A stretch of DNA of 64,000 bases from Anaerolineales bacterium (GCA_016789305.1 JAEURJ010000009.1:310001-374000); one strand, 5' to 3'; positions 36,678 through 46,087 are shown, numbered from the stretch's first letter. Notes: generated by a model not told the origin, from the letters alone. Made by a program: numbers and translations.

Positions 36678-39600
36678 TTAGTAACCTACGCTCGACACAT
36701 CATTGGAAGGCCGCCACTGTGACCACTTATCCGTCGCAGGATCGATGGTCATGTTACCCGCGGCACCACCCTGCCAGTAGACCTGGAACACATTGGCATC
36801 TCCATCGCGGTCGGAAGTAAAGGCCAGGTTATCGCCGCCGCAGTCCCAGGTAGGACCAGAGTCGAGACCAGCGTACTCGGTGACATGATATTCCTTGCCA
36901 GCTTTTACGTCATAGCTGTAGATATCAAGGTTCCCATTGCGCTCAGATTGGTACGCGATGCGGTTTCCTTCAGGTGACCAGACAGCGTTGATCGTCTTGC
37001 CATCTGTCGTAATCCGTTTGACGTTCTTTCCATCGGTATCCATGATGTAGAGATCTGTTGCACCGTCATTATCGATCAGGAAGGAGATCTGCTTTCCATT
37101 TGGCGACCAGCTCGGGAAGACCTCGTCAGCCGGTGTATTGGTCAGCTGGTATTCGTTACCTGTTTCGACATTGAGGGCAAAGATATCCCAGTTGTTATTA
37201 CGGTTACTCTGGAAGACCAGCCACTTCAGATCCGGTGAATAGAAGGCATTGGAGTCGTCCGCCGGATCACTTGTAATCTGGGTCTCCTTGCCGGTAACAC
37301 GATCAATCGTGAACAAGTCGAAATTACCGTTTCGATCACTCTGATAGACGATCGTGCGCGCATCAGGACCGTACATCGGATTGGTGTTGTTTGAATTGGT
37401 CTTGGTCAAGCGGATAGCCTCGCCGCTGCCAATCATATCTGTGTAATACAACTCCACATTACCATCGCGGTTGCTTTGGAAGACCACGTTCGTGTCATTT
37501 GGCGCACGGCTTGGGCGGCTATCCACTGCTTCATCCTGCGAGAGGTTATAGAGTTTGAAGCCGGGCTGGCCCTCCACCCCATCCAAACGATAGACTTCAA
37601 GGTTGTCATCGCGGAAAGTATGGAAGATCAAGCACTGAATACAGGGTTGAGATGCCGCAGGTGTAACAGTGGGCACAGGCTCCGTACAGTAGGCGGTCGC
37701 AGCCTGGGCGGTTACGCTTTGATCGTCTGTAATGAACAAGGTCAGACCGTTATAAATGCCGGTGACTGTAATATTCGTGCTCTGCTTGGCTCCTAATTGG
37801 AAGGTATCAGTCTTTACAATGTTGCCATTGCCATCCTTGATCTCATATGTGTAGGCCTTCGGCATTGCACCGCCGTTATTGGTGATCGTAAATACAGCCT
37901 GGGCATTATCTTCAGTACACAAAGCTGTTGCGGCAAGTTTCGGCAATTCAACACAGGTGGTAGTAGCAGCCTGAGTCGTCACATTCTTATCGTCTGTAAT
38001 GAACAACGTCAGCACACCACTCACGCCCTTGATAGTCACAGACGTGCTTTTCTTTGCATCCAACTGGAAGGTGCTGGAAGCCAATACGTTGCCGTTGCTG
38101 TCTTTGACTTCGTAGGAATAGGCCTTCGGCATGTCACCACCATTGTTGGTAATGGTAAAGGTGGCTTCGGTTGCATTCGCAGCAGTACAAATACCCACTG
38201 CAGCAAGTTTTGGAGATTCGATACAGGTGGTGGTAGCAACCTGGGTAGTGACATTCTTGTCGTTCGTGACAAAGAGTGTCAGAGTGCCATATACGCCGCT
38301 CACTGAGATCGTCGTGCTTTTACCCTTATCCAGTTGGAAACTGCCAGATTTCTTGACATCTCCATTGCCATCCTTCACTTCGTAGGTATAGGAGGAAGTC
38401 ATATCTCCACCGTTGTTCGTGATGGTGAAGCTCGCTTCGGCAGTCGTGACTTCGGTACAGGAACCAGCTGCGACAAGTTTTGGAGATTCCACGCAGGTTG
38501 TGGTGGCAGCTTGTGTGGTTGTACCCTTGTCATCAGTAATGAAGAGTGTGAGGACACCATATACACCGCTAACGGAGATCGTGGTGTTCTTGCCCGCATC
38601 TAATTGGATGCTGCCGGATTTGACAACATTTCCATTGCCATCCTTCACTTCATACGTGTACGGTGACAGCATATTACCGCCATTATTGGTGATGGTAAAT
38701 GTAGCTTCCGCAGTAGTCTGCTCGGTACAAGAACCGCCAGCCACCAAACTTGGAGGAATGGGGGTTTGGGTTGGTGTACTCGTCGCAGTATTTGTCGCCG
38801 TGGCGGTAGCCGTGTTCGTTGGCGTACTGGTGGTAGTGTTCGTCGCTGTGGCAGTAGCGGTATTAGTCGGCGTGTTGGTTGCGGTGTTCGTCGCCGTAGC
38901 GGTATTGGTAGCCGTATTTGTGGGTGTGGCAGTATTAGTAGCCGTGTTAGTGGCGGTATTAGTAGGTGTCCAAGTAGCGGTGTTGGTAGGTGTCTTGGTC
39001 GCTGTATTTGTGGCCGTAAAAGTCGCCGTATTGGTGGCAGTATTGGTTGGTGTCTTGGTTGCTGTGTTTGTAGCTGTAAAAGTCGCCGTATTGGTGGCAG
39101 TATTAGTTGGTGTTTTGGTAGCCGTATTGGTACTCGTAGCTGTATTGGTTGGTGTTTTTGTAGCTGTAAAAGTGGCAGTTACTGTATACGTAGCTGTGTG
39201 AGTAGGAGTGGAGGTAGCCGTATTGGTAGCACTCGGTGTCTGTGTTGGCGTATTGGTAGGATAAGCAAGGCAGCTGCCATCGGCTTGCAGGTATACAGAG
39301 GACAATAGTGAGGTCTTGTAAGTCACCTCCATGCTCGCGTAGCCTTTACCATAAATGGTCATGGATTCGCCAGGGTTCAAGGAGATGCTTCCACTTTGCG
39401 GGTTTCCATTAAGGTCCGCGGATAGTTTGTATGTACCATCACTCACAGTACCGGAAACATTTGTAATAGTAAACTTCGCAGCCTTATCCGAGGAACGGCA
39501 GGCAACATCAAGATCCAACTGACCGTCAATGATTACTTCGGTTGGCGTTGAGGTAGCCGTAAAGGTCGCGGTTGGTGTAGAAGTTGAAGTTGGCGTTGAA

Positions 39601-41153
39601 GTAGATGTAAAGGTTGCGGATGGAGTAAATGTCGTTGTTGCTGTAAATGTAGGCGTCTTTGTAAAGGTGGCCGTAAAGGTAGAGGTGGCCGTCTTCGTTG
39701 AAGTAGCCGTAAAGGTCTGCGACGGAGTAAATGTGATCGTTGGCGTATAGGTTGATGTACGTGTTGAAGTAGCCGTATTGGTCGCAGTTGGAGTGCGGGT
39801 TTGTGTCGGCGTGTTGGTCAGTGACGGAGTGAGGGTCACTGTAGAGGTAAATGTAGGTGTTCTGGTAAACGTCGCTGAAGGTGTATAGGTTTGCGTGCGA
39901 GTAAAGGTCGCCGAAGGTGTAAAGGTTTGTGTCCGCGTGGAGGTGGGTGTTCGTGTGAAAGTACCCGTCCTGGTAGGCGTTGGCGTCCTTGTCTCAGTAG
40001 GTGTTTTGGTGATTGTAGGTGTATTGGTCAAAGACGGGGTCAACGTTGTGGATGGTGTAAACGTTGGAGTAAATGTTGACGTAACTGTCGAAGTGAATGT
40101 CGCCGTACGGGTGGCTGTAGGTGTTTTTGTAAAAGTAGCAGTTGAGGTTGACGATGGTGTAAACGTTGCTGAAGGAGTATAGGTAGAAGTCTTGGTAGGT
40201 GTTGCAGAGGGTGTAAAGGTCTGTGTATTGGTGGAAGTAGCAGTTGAAGTATTGGTGGCCGTCTTTGTGGCGGTCGGGGTCTTTGTAGAAGTAGCTGTGG
40301 ATGTAGGAGTCTTCGTCGAGGTGGCCGTGCTGGTCGAAGAAGGCGTGAAGGTAACTGTGGATGTTTTTGTAGCAGTCGGTGTATTGGTTGGAGTGCTGGT
40401 CGGAAGCGGCAGGCACCTTCCGGTAGCACTAAGGTCAACACTATCATTTGCAGAGTCTTTATACTTCACTTTGACTGTGGCATTACCCACGAGGTTTCCA
40501 AGGTCAAGTGTGCCGCCAGCAGCCAGGGTAAAGGATGAGGTAGTGGTTGTTCCCGTTGAAGGGTCAGTAATTGAATACGTGCCGTTGTTGGTGCCGGTCA
40601 AATCACCGCCGCTATTCTTAATTTTAAACCTTGCGGACAAGTCGTTATTACAGGCAACGCTCAAACTAAGGCTGGGATCCACCACTGCGGCAGCAGTAGT
40701 ACCGGTTGGGGTTGGCGTTAAAGTATTTGTACCCACGGTTGCAGTGGGCGTGGAGGTAAAAGTAGAGGTACTTGCACCAGTGGTTGGGGTAGGAGTGGAA
40801 GTGCTAGCACTACCCGTACTAGTTGGTGTGGGCGTTGATGTGCTTGCCCCGCCAGAATTCGTTGTAGGAGTAGGGGTGGGAGTAGAGGTCGCGGTATCCA
40901 CTACTGCAGCCGCCGCAGCTTGCTGTTGGGTAGGGGTGGGTTGTGGGGTGTCTGTAGGGGCAGGTTCTTGTGCAGGCGGTTCCTGCGCCGGCGGTTCCTG
41001 CGCGGGAGGCTCCTGCTGAACTGGGGGCTCAGTGGCATCTGCCCCAGCTGCACCGCCCAAAGTATCACTTGGGGCACAAGCAGCCAAGATCAGGGAGATG
41101 GCTACAATTAAAGAAAAGATTTTCATGATAATTGCGGAATTTTTCTGTTTCAT
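36678..41153 (-). CDS. Giant stalked lipoprotein with Ig-like repeats and TolB-type propeller
   Basis: 1491 residues. Signal peptide with lipobox LILAAC (Cys 26). Thr/Pro stalk segments (TPTNTATNTA type) lie at about 30-160, 255-545 and 645-800. Six small Ig-like domains of about 90 residues, each bounded by two Cys, lie near 165-250, 550-640 and as four tandem copies at about 805-1165 (FTITNNGGDM then YEVKDGNG pattern). The last 300 residues are a PD40/TolB-type beta-propeller (VFQSNRDGNVELY, then YQSDRNGNFDLF). Start ATG has GAGG upstream. Likely a surface-displayed binding protein. The opposite strand shows long open frames, which are shadows of low-complexity codons. Confidence 0.92.
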   Translation of the reverse strand: MKQKNSAIIMKIFSLIVAISLILAACAPSDTLGGAAGADATEPPVQQEPPAQEPPAQEPPAQEPAPTDTPQPTPTQQQAAAAAVVDTATSTPTPTPTTNSGGASTSTPTPTSTGSASTSTPTPTTGASTSTFTSTPTATVGTNTLTPTPTGTTAAAVVDPSLSLSVACNNDLSARFKIKNSGGDLTGTNNGTYSITDPSTGTTTTSSFTLAAGGTLDLGNLVGNATVKVKYKDSANDSVDLSATGRCLPLPTSTPTNTPTATKTSTVTFTPSSTSTATSTKTPTSTATSTKTPTATKTATNTSTATSTNTQTFTPSATPTKTSTYTPSATFTPSSTSTATFTKTPTATRTATFTSTVTSTFTPTFTPSTTLTPSLTNTPTITKTPTETRTPTPTRTGTFTRTPTSTRTQTFTPSATFTRTQTYTPSATFTRTPTFTSTVTLTPSLTNTPTQTRTPTATNTATSTRTSTYTPTITFTPSQTFTATSTKTATSTFTATFTKTPTFTATTTFTPSATFTSTSTPTSTSTPTATFTATSTPTEVIIDGQLDLDVACRSSDKAAKFTITNVSGTVSDGTYKLSADLNGNPQSGSISLNPGESMTIYGKGYASMEVTYKTSLLSSVYLQADGSCLAYPTNTPTQTPSATNTATSTPTHTATYTVTATFTATKTPTNTATSTNTATKTPTNTATNTATFTATNTATKTPTNTATNTATFTATNTATKTPTNTATWTPTNTATNTATNTATPTNTATNTATATNTATNTPTNTATATATNTTTSTPTNTATATATNTATSTPTQTPIPPSLVAGGSCTEQTTAEATFTITNNGGNMLSPYTYEVKDGNGNVVKSGSIQLDAGKNTTISVSGVYGVLTLFITDDKGTTTQAATTTCVESPKLVAAGSCTEVTTAEASFTITNNGGDMTSSYTYEVKDGNGDVKKSGSFQLDKGKSTTISVSGVYGTLTLFVTNDKNVTTQVATTTCIESPKLAAVGICTAANATEATFTITNNGGDMPKAYSYEVKDSNGNVLASSTFQLDAKKSTSVTIKGVSGVLTLFITDDKNVTTQAATTTCVELPKLAATALCTEDNAQAVFTITNNGGAMPKAYTYEIKDGNGNIVKTDTFQLGAKQSTNITVTGIYNGLTLFITDDQSVTAQAATAYCTEPVPTVTPAASQPCIQCLIFHTFRDDNLEVYRLDGVEGQPGFKLYNLSQDEAVDSRPSRAPNDTNVVFQSNRDGNVELYYTDMIGSGEAIRLTKTNSNNTNPMYGPDARTIVYQSDRNGNFDLFTIDRVTGKETQITSDPADDSNAFYSPDLKWLVFQSNRNNNWDIFALNVETGNEYQLTNTPADEVFPSWSPNGKQISFLIDNDGATDLYIMDTDGKNVKRITTDGKTINAVWSPEGNRIAYQSERNGNLDIYSYDVKAGKEYHVTEYAGLDSGPTWDCGGDNLAFTSDRDGDANVFQVYWQGGAAGNMTIDPATDKWSQWRPSNDVSSVGY
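37687..38755 (-). repeat. Four tandem Ig-like domain repeats (about 270 bp each)
   Basis: Four consecutive units of about 270 bp within the lipoprotein gene, encoding near-identical domains with FTITNNGG and YEVKDGNG-like motifs. A possible recombination-prone stretch. Confidence 0.85.
38756..40420 (-). repeat. Low-complexity Thr-stalk coding repeats
   Basis: Two tracts (about 38756-39250 and 39530-40420) of degenerate 6-12 bp repeats coding for TPTNTAT- and TFTPSAT-type stretches. They are separated by one Ig-like domain and probably vary in length between strains. Confidence 0.85.
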
Positions 41154-41215
41154 AATAACAAACCTCTACATTGCTCTCAGTGTAAAAACCCAGATACCAT
41201 ATATTGTGATAAAAG

Positions 41216-41251
41216 ACACCCATGGACGGGTATCTCTTTTATCCATGGTGT
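41216..41251. promoter_or_regulatory. Inverted repeat between divergent lipoprotein genes
   Basis: Arms ACACC-C-ATGGA (one extra C) and TCCATGGTGT, 15 bp apart, in the 268-bp region between the divergent stalked lipoprotein and peptide-binding lipoprotein genes. Possible operator or RNA hairpin; no factor assigned. A TATAAT at 41376-41381 may be a -10 box for the plus-strand gene. Confidence 0.4.
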
Positions 41252-41421
41252 TAGTTGCCAAATATTGATAAAAAGTGTCGAAAGTTCTGCCGAAAATATT
41301 ATCGCGTCTATTGAACACCTATTTTTGAATCTGATGCCTCTCCATTATTCCATTATTACATAATCTGCGCTAGAATATAATCAATCATTAAACCATGACT
41401 ATAAGGAATTGTAAATAAAAT

Positions 41422-42207
41422 ATGAACACAAAAATCCTCCCTTACCGTCTTTTTGTTTTAACCTTGATCGCGCTTTTTGCGGCAACCGCCTGCCAACCCA
41501 AAGGAACTGCCACAGAACAGGCAGCTACAGATTCCGCCCCTTCCACTTCTTCGGGAACCGGCTCCGGCAATCCGGCCGCAATCAACAAGGATCTTTTTCT
41601 TGATCCCGCCATCACCGAGGATAAAGACTCATTATTGATCTCTCAATACTTATATGAGGGTCTGGTGGTCTTGGACGGAAATGGCCAGCCGCAACCTGGA
41701 ATTGCGGAATCATGGGTTATTTCTGACGATCAACTCGACTATATTTTTTCGCTTCGCCCCGGGATCACCTTCAGCGACGGCACTCCAATCACTCCGGACA
41801 TTGTGGCAGATAACTTTAATCGCTGGTTTGATCCAAAAAATGCCCTGCACAAAGACGGTGACTATACCGCTTGGGAAAATATCTTCCTGGGTTTCCTCGG
41901 CGAGAAGGATTCTACAGATCGCGCAAAATCCACAGTGGATGGCATCCAAAAAGTTGACTCCAACACAGTATTGCTGCACTTAAACCGTCCGGTGCCTGAA
42001 ACCCTTACCTACCTGGCAAATCCTGCATTCGCAATACTAAACACTGCCGCTATAGCCGCAGGCAATTATGGGACAAAAGGAAGCGAAATTTCATCAAGCG
42101 GTCCATACATCGTCTCAACCTGGGACGATAACGGACTGGCGCTTGATCCAAACCCGAACTATTGGGGAAAAATCCCCACGGATGGCTTAAAATTTACATG
42201 GCGATAA
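41422..42207 (+). CDS. Half-length peptide-binding lipoprotein (SBP_bac_5 type)
   Basis: 261 residues. Lipobox ATAC (Cys about 25), then a Ser/Gly/Thr linker and the N-terminal part of a family-5 ABC substrate-binding protein: YLYEGLVVLDGNGQPQPGIAESW and FSLRPGITFSDGTPIT through LDPNPNYWGKIPTDGL. Normal members have about 500-600 residues; here the frame ends at tandem TAA stops about halfway, directly before a strong terminator. It is either a deliberately short lipoprotein or a truncated gene. No permease or ATPase genes are nearby. Confidence 0.85.
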   Translation: MNTKILPYRLFVLTLIALFAATACQPKGTATEQAATDSAPSTSSGTGSGNPAAINKDLFLDPAITEDKDSLLISQYLYEGLVVLDGNGQPQPGIAESWVISDDQLDYIFSLRPGITFSDGTPITPDIVADNFNRWFDPKNALHKDGDYTAWENIFLGFLGEKDSTDRAKSTVDGIQKVDSNTVLLHLNRPVPETLTYLANPAFAILNTAAIAAGNYGTKGSEISSSGPYIVSTWDDNGLALDPNPNYWGKIPTDGLKFTWR

Positions 42208-42227
42208 TAAGTTAATTTGAGAAACAG

Positions 42228-42269
42228 AAAAAAACAGTCCGCAATCAAGTGATTGCGGACTGTTTTTTT
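42228..42269. terminator. Bidirectional intrinsic terminator
   Basis: About 19-bp arms beginning AAAAAAACAGTCCGCAATC, T-rich on the right. Shared by the short binding-protein gene and the convergent cyclase gene. Confidence 0.95.
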
Positions 42270-43844
42270 CTAGCCTTTTCTTTCAATCAGGTCATATAAA
42301 ACCATGGGCGCGCTCTTTCCTTTCAAGGAAACCTCCCCCAAAGATGCGCACTCATATTTTTCTTCGATGGCTTTTTTAACGATCTCGGATATAAATATCT
42401 TATTCTTCCCGGCGCGGTTCATCAAACGGGCCGTTGTGTTGACTGTGTCGCCAAGAACATTATATTCGCGGCGTCCTCGCGGGTCACCCACTTCGGCCAC
42501 GAAAGTCGGTCCAGAATTGATTCCGATCTGACAATAAACATCCGGCTGTAAATTACCAATGGTTGGCGGTTTAATATTCATAACAATGTCGCGAATTGCC
42601 AACGCAGCAGAGGCGGCGCGTAATTCGTCATTTGTATGAGCGTTTGGCACGCCAAAGAAAATAACGATATCGGAACCGGACAAATGGTATGTCACCTTCT
42701 TCAACACACCCCCACGAGATTCGACGGCTGCATTAATTAGTGAAAAAGCCCGTGAAAAATGGGATGCGAGCTTCTGCTCCTCACCGGGAAGGGCACGATC
42801 AGCCGATTCCGGCAAACCGATAAAATTTACGAACATAATGGTGGGGTGAGGAAAATCCGGCGGAATTTTTCGATCCGCAGCGCTTTCAACCAGCAATGAT
42901 AATACCGGGGCCGGGATAAAACTTGCAATTGGCTCGATCAAATTTAAAAGTCCCATGATCTCACGCAAAACCTCCTGCTTGTCTCTTGTGAGCAGGACCC
43001 CGCTCGCCTGGCGACGGCCCATCGGTGTGATCTCGTAATCGCCTAATTTATCCTCATCCAAATCGTCCATGACAAGCATGTAATGCTTGCCCATGTCCCT
43101 GCCTTCTTCCGTAATTTCAGTGCCCTCCTCAAAACGAAAATCATCTGCAACGCGTTCATAAGCAGCCGGAGATAAATTGACCCTCTCGTTTCTTCCGTTA
43201 CTTTCTGTCAGTTTTGCCTTTTGCACATCTTTACCAAGCAGGACATGTTCCATCCGCCGCGGGGTGCCAATATCCGCCGTGAGAAACCTGCCTGAATGAA
43301 TGCCAATGCGCATCTTCAGATTAACGACACCAGAGGGAGTTTGAATCTCGGCGAATTCCTTCATGGCGCGCTGCATCCTTAACCCTGCCCGCACCGCCTT
43401 AAGGGCATCATCGTTCTTTTCATTTTTCCCCCAAACAACCAAAAGTGCATCGCCGGTAAATTCGACAAGATCGCCTCCGGACTTGCTGATGATTGCGATC
43501 ATCGTCGAAAAATATTTATTCAGCTGATAGAGCAGATCACTGGCACCATCCCGCCCCTTGGAAGCATTAGCCTCCATCAACTTGGTAAAGCCGGCAAGGT
43601 CCGTGAACATCATGGTCCCGTATTTCCACTCAGGTTTGATATCGCCTGGTTTCAGGGAATCGATGGAGATCTGTCTCGACGTGTAATCATGTAATATTCG
43701 CTGAAGGGTGCGTAAATGTTTGTGAACATCGATCATGATCTCGACCGATGGATTCCCCCACATCGACGCATACATCTCCGCAGGCAGCAGATATCTTAAA
43801 CGGGCTTCGATCGTGGTAAGCGGAGATTCTGGAAGCATGACCAC
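42270..43844 (-). CDS. Two-domain class III nucleotide cyclase
   Basis: 524 residues. An N-terminal helical region is followed by two class III cyclase domains (C1 about 70-240, C2 about 330-520). C1 has both metal Asp (D82 in FTDLAGF, D132 in EFTGDALLV) but lacks the transition-state Asn/Arg (Q208, K211). C2 lacks the metal Asp positions (N340, S391) but has N469 and R473 in GDTVNTTARL. The halves are complementary, as in mammalian C1/C2 cyclases. The base-specificity position has Glu128 in C1 and His388 in C2, so AMP or GMP product is unclear. Ends with LKGKSAPMVLYDL, the usual C-terminal motif. Confidence 0.93.
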   Translation of the reverse strand: MVMLPESPLTTIEARLRYLLPAEMYASMWGNPSVEIMIDVHKHLRTLQRILHDYTSRQISIDSLKPGDIKPEWKYGTMMFTDLAGFTKLMEANASKGRDGASDLLYQLNKYFSTMIAIISKSGGDLVEFTGDALLVVWGKNEKNDDALKAVRAGLRMQRAMKEFAEIQTPSGVVNLKMRIGIHSGRFLTADIGTPRRMEHVLLGKDVQKAKLTESNGRNERVNLSPAAYERVADDFRFEEGTEITEEGRDMGKHYMLVMDDLDEDKLGDYEITPMGRRQASGVLLTRDKQEVLREIMGLLNLIEPIASFIPAPVLSLLVESAADRKIPPDFPHPTIMFVNFIGLPESADRALPGEEQKLASHFSRAFSLINAAVESRGGVLKKVTYHLSGSDIVIFFGVPNAHTNDELRAASAALAIRDIVMNIKPPTIGNLQPDVYCQIGINSGPTFVAEVGDPRGRREYNVLGDTVNTTARLMNRAGKNKIFISEIVKKAIEEKYECASLGEVSLKGKSAPMVLYDLIERKG

Positions 43845-43885
43845 ATTATACTTGAACCTTCCCCCGCTTTATAAATCGGTCTGTC

Positions 43886-45019
43886 TTATTGCGCGGTCCA
43901 CGTGGGTTCGCCATCAAACCCTGCCGTGGAGGTGATTATCGCAAACTCGTTCGTTGCCACGGCGGCCACATACAATTCCACATTCCCGTTCGTTTCCGCC
44001 TGAAAAGCAATATGCAATCCGTCAGATGACCAGGTTGGTGCTCCAAGGGGTTGCACGCCGGCAGAATAAAGCTGTGTCAATGTCTCATCCGCCACATTGA
44101 AAATATCGACGCCATATCCGGCAGATTGTTTTGCACTGACCGCCAAGCTTGTTCCTGTAGGCGACCAAATTGGCGCGCTATATTCAGAAGGCGCACTGGT
44201 AAGGCAATGTTGGTTGAGCCCATCCCGGCCGATCAAACAAACATTTGCCAGTTTATCAGAATATGTCTTGAACGCGATCATGCTTCCATCTGGCGACCAA
44301 GCCGGGGCGGAGTCTGGGGCGACGTTGGTCGTCAAGGTTGATACTGAGCCATTTAAAGTCAGAATCAGAATATCAGCATTTCCAAATCGATTGCTTACAA
44401 AGGTGATCTCATCCGCCACTGGCGACCACACGGGGCTGCTATCCCCTGCCGGATCATTCGTAAGGCGAATGGTATTCGACCCATCGACATTGGCGACATA
44501 GATCTCGAAATTCCCATCGCGGAAGGATTCAAATGCAATCCTTGTGCCATCGGGAGACCAGGAGGGTGCAGAATCTTTTTCCGGCGCATCTGTCACTCGC
44601 GTAATGCTGCGAGAGGCAATCTCAAGGATATAAATATCCATATTATTATTAACTGTTGACACAAAAGCGACTCGCGATCCATCCGGCGAAACACGCGGGT
44701 CTGTATCGATGGAATTTGAAGCAGTAAGACGGGTTTGCTCGCTGCCATCCGGGCTGGTCATGTATAAATTCATTGTCCCGTCACGATCTGAGGTAAAGAC
44801 GATATGCCCGGAAGGAGGCGGAATGGGCGTTTCCGTAGGCACTTCGGTGACAGGCACATCCGTTTGTTCAGGTGCAGTTGCAGTCACTTCATCGACCAAA
44901 CCACCTGCTCCCGCGAGGCCTCCATCGGTAGTTGAGCCGCAAGCATTCAAAAATACAGCACCAAAAATCAAGCAAGCAAAGGTGGCGACCTTTTGCCTTT
45001 TATTTAACTGAAGGGTCAT
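43886..45019 (-). CDS. TolB-like beta-propeller lipoprotein
   Basis: 377 residues from the ATG at 45019 with AAGGAAG upstream (a longer TTG frame is less likely). Lipobox LNAC, a short Thr/Pro linker, then six or so PD40 propeller repeats (HIVFTSDRDGTMNLYMTSPDG, SPDGSRVAFVSTVNNNMDIY and so on). It resembles the C-terminal propeller of the 1491-residue lipoprotein but lacks the stalk. Surface or periplasmic-type role unknown. Between the cyclase and GAF genes, all on the same strand but with their own spacing. Confidence 0.9.
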   Translation of the reverse strand: MTLQLNKRQKVATFACLIFGAVFLNACGSTTDGGLAGAGGLVDEVTATAPEQTDVPVTEVPTETPIPPPSGHIVFTSDRDGTMNLYMTSPDGSEQTRLTASNSIDTDPRVSPDGSRVAFVSTVNNNMDIYILEIASRSITRVTDAPEKDSAPSWSPDGTRIAFESFRDGNFEIYVANVDGSNTIRLTNDPAGDSSPVWSPVADEITFVSNRFGNADILILTLNGSVSTLTTNVAPDSAPAWSPDGSMIAFKTYSDKLANVCLIGRDGLNQHCLTSAPSEYSAPIWSPTGTSLAVSAKQSAGYGVDIFNVADETLTQLYSAGVQPLGAPTWSSDGLHIAFQAETNGNVELYVAAVATNEFAIITSTAGFDGEPTWTAQ

Positions 45020-45193
45020 ATTCTTCCTTGTTTGCAATTTAAGGATTGAAATTTAAACCTAGATTGAGTTTTCCAGGTTGCTTTCCCGTATGCAATTCAT
45101 AGGGTTAGTTGTAACTATAATCAAAAAGGGGCTACCAATGGGGGATAAAAAGCTAACACTTTTGCAAATTCTCCCCCAACTAGGATTTAGTTA

Positions 45194-46087
45194 TCACTCT
45201 CTCTTACGATTGCGCAACTGAGTCGCCTTGTCTTTCAACTCCCTAAAATAGGCCGTATCTGTGATTTCCTGCACCTGACGCTCGCGACGGGTCTCGTCAA
45301 TTTCGATCCTAAGTTTGGCGATCTCCTGTCGAAGAGAGGCTTCACGAATGTACCCATCCAGCGCAGCAGTGGCCAATAAAACGAGAGCCTCCAGAACATC
45401 GTCTTCTGAAAATGGGATCACTTCGCCTGTTTCGGTGTTTTTGGCATTGATCAACTGTAAAACGCCTATGACGTTCCCCTCTTTATTTTCCAAAGGCACT
45501 GTCAAAAACGATTTGGAGCGGTATTTTGTCTTTTCATCAAAAGCTTTTGTCCCGGAAAAGTCAAATCCATCGGCAGTATAGGCATCCGCAATCGTAACGC
45601 GCTTGTGAGTAAGTGCGGAATAGGAGGCAACATTGGCGCGATTCTCGCTGCCATTATCGTTATATAGCTTTACCGGATAAAAGGAAATCGGGGTGCCGCT
45701 GGTTCCACCCATGGCAAGGTTAAGGGAGGTGTTTCTCAGAATCACAAACTTCAACAGATTATCTTCAACGAGATACAACGTTCCTGCATCTGCATGGGTG
45801 ACAGATTGAGCCTCCACCACAAGGGTTTCCAGGAGACGGTTAAAATCCTTTTCCGCGGAAAGCGATACGCCAATTGGGATGACCTTGCGAAGCAAATGCA
45901 ATTGATTATCACGAAATGAAACACTTCGCGCCATACGATCGAGCATCTTTGCAAGCTGCCCCATTTCATCATTAAGGTTCGAAATATCCTTGAGGATATC
46001 GGGAGTATATTCCCCGGTCTCCACCGCATGAACCGCCTGCATAATACGTATAAGGGTTTTTGAGCCGATCACCGTTGCATTGGACAT
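45194..46087 (-). CDS. GAF-domain protein with shared C-terminal tail
   Basis: 297 residues. A helical HAMP-like N-terminus (LNDEMGQLAKMLDRMARSVS) leads to a GAF domain (about 80-245: TLVVEAQSVTHADAGTLYLV, then FLTVPLENKEGNVIGVLQL). There is no output kinase or cyclase. The C-terminal 40 residues, EIDETRRERQVQEITDTAYF and LKDKATQLRNRK, match the tail of the cNMP-binding protein at 34429-35163. Start ATG at 46087 has AAGGAT upstream. Senses a small ligand through GAF (family); how it signals is unknown. Confidence 0.9.
   Translation of the reverse strand: MSNATVIGSKTLIRIMQAVHAVETGEYTPDILKDISNLNDEMGQLAKMLDRMARSVSFRDNQLHLLRKVIPIGVSLSAEKDFNRLLETLVVEAQSVTHADAGTLYLVEDNLLKFVILRNTSLNLAMGGTSGTPISFYPVKLYNDNGSENRANVASYSALTHKRVTIADAYTADGFDFSGTKAFDEKTKYRSKSFLTVPLENKEGNVIGVLQLINAKNTETGEVIPFSEDDVLEALVLLATAALDGYIREASLRQEIAKLRIEIDETRRERQVQEITDTAYFRELKDKATQLRNRKRE

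Noticed and set aside
38413..41019. Long plus-strand frames rich in Val/Ala (VGVLVAVFV type)
   Set aside because: They mirror the Thr-rich stalk codons of the minus-strand lipoprotein and have no independent start signal or family match.
41540..41575. PSTSSG peptide in the short binding protein as a copy of the palindromic repeat
   Set aside because: The peptide matches what that repeat can encode, but the DNA (CCTTCCACTTCTTCGGGA) differs from CCTTCGACAAGCTCAGGG, so it is more likely ordinary linker sequence.
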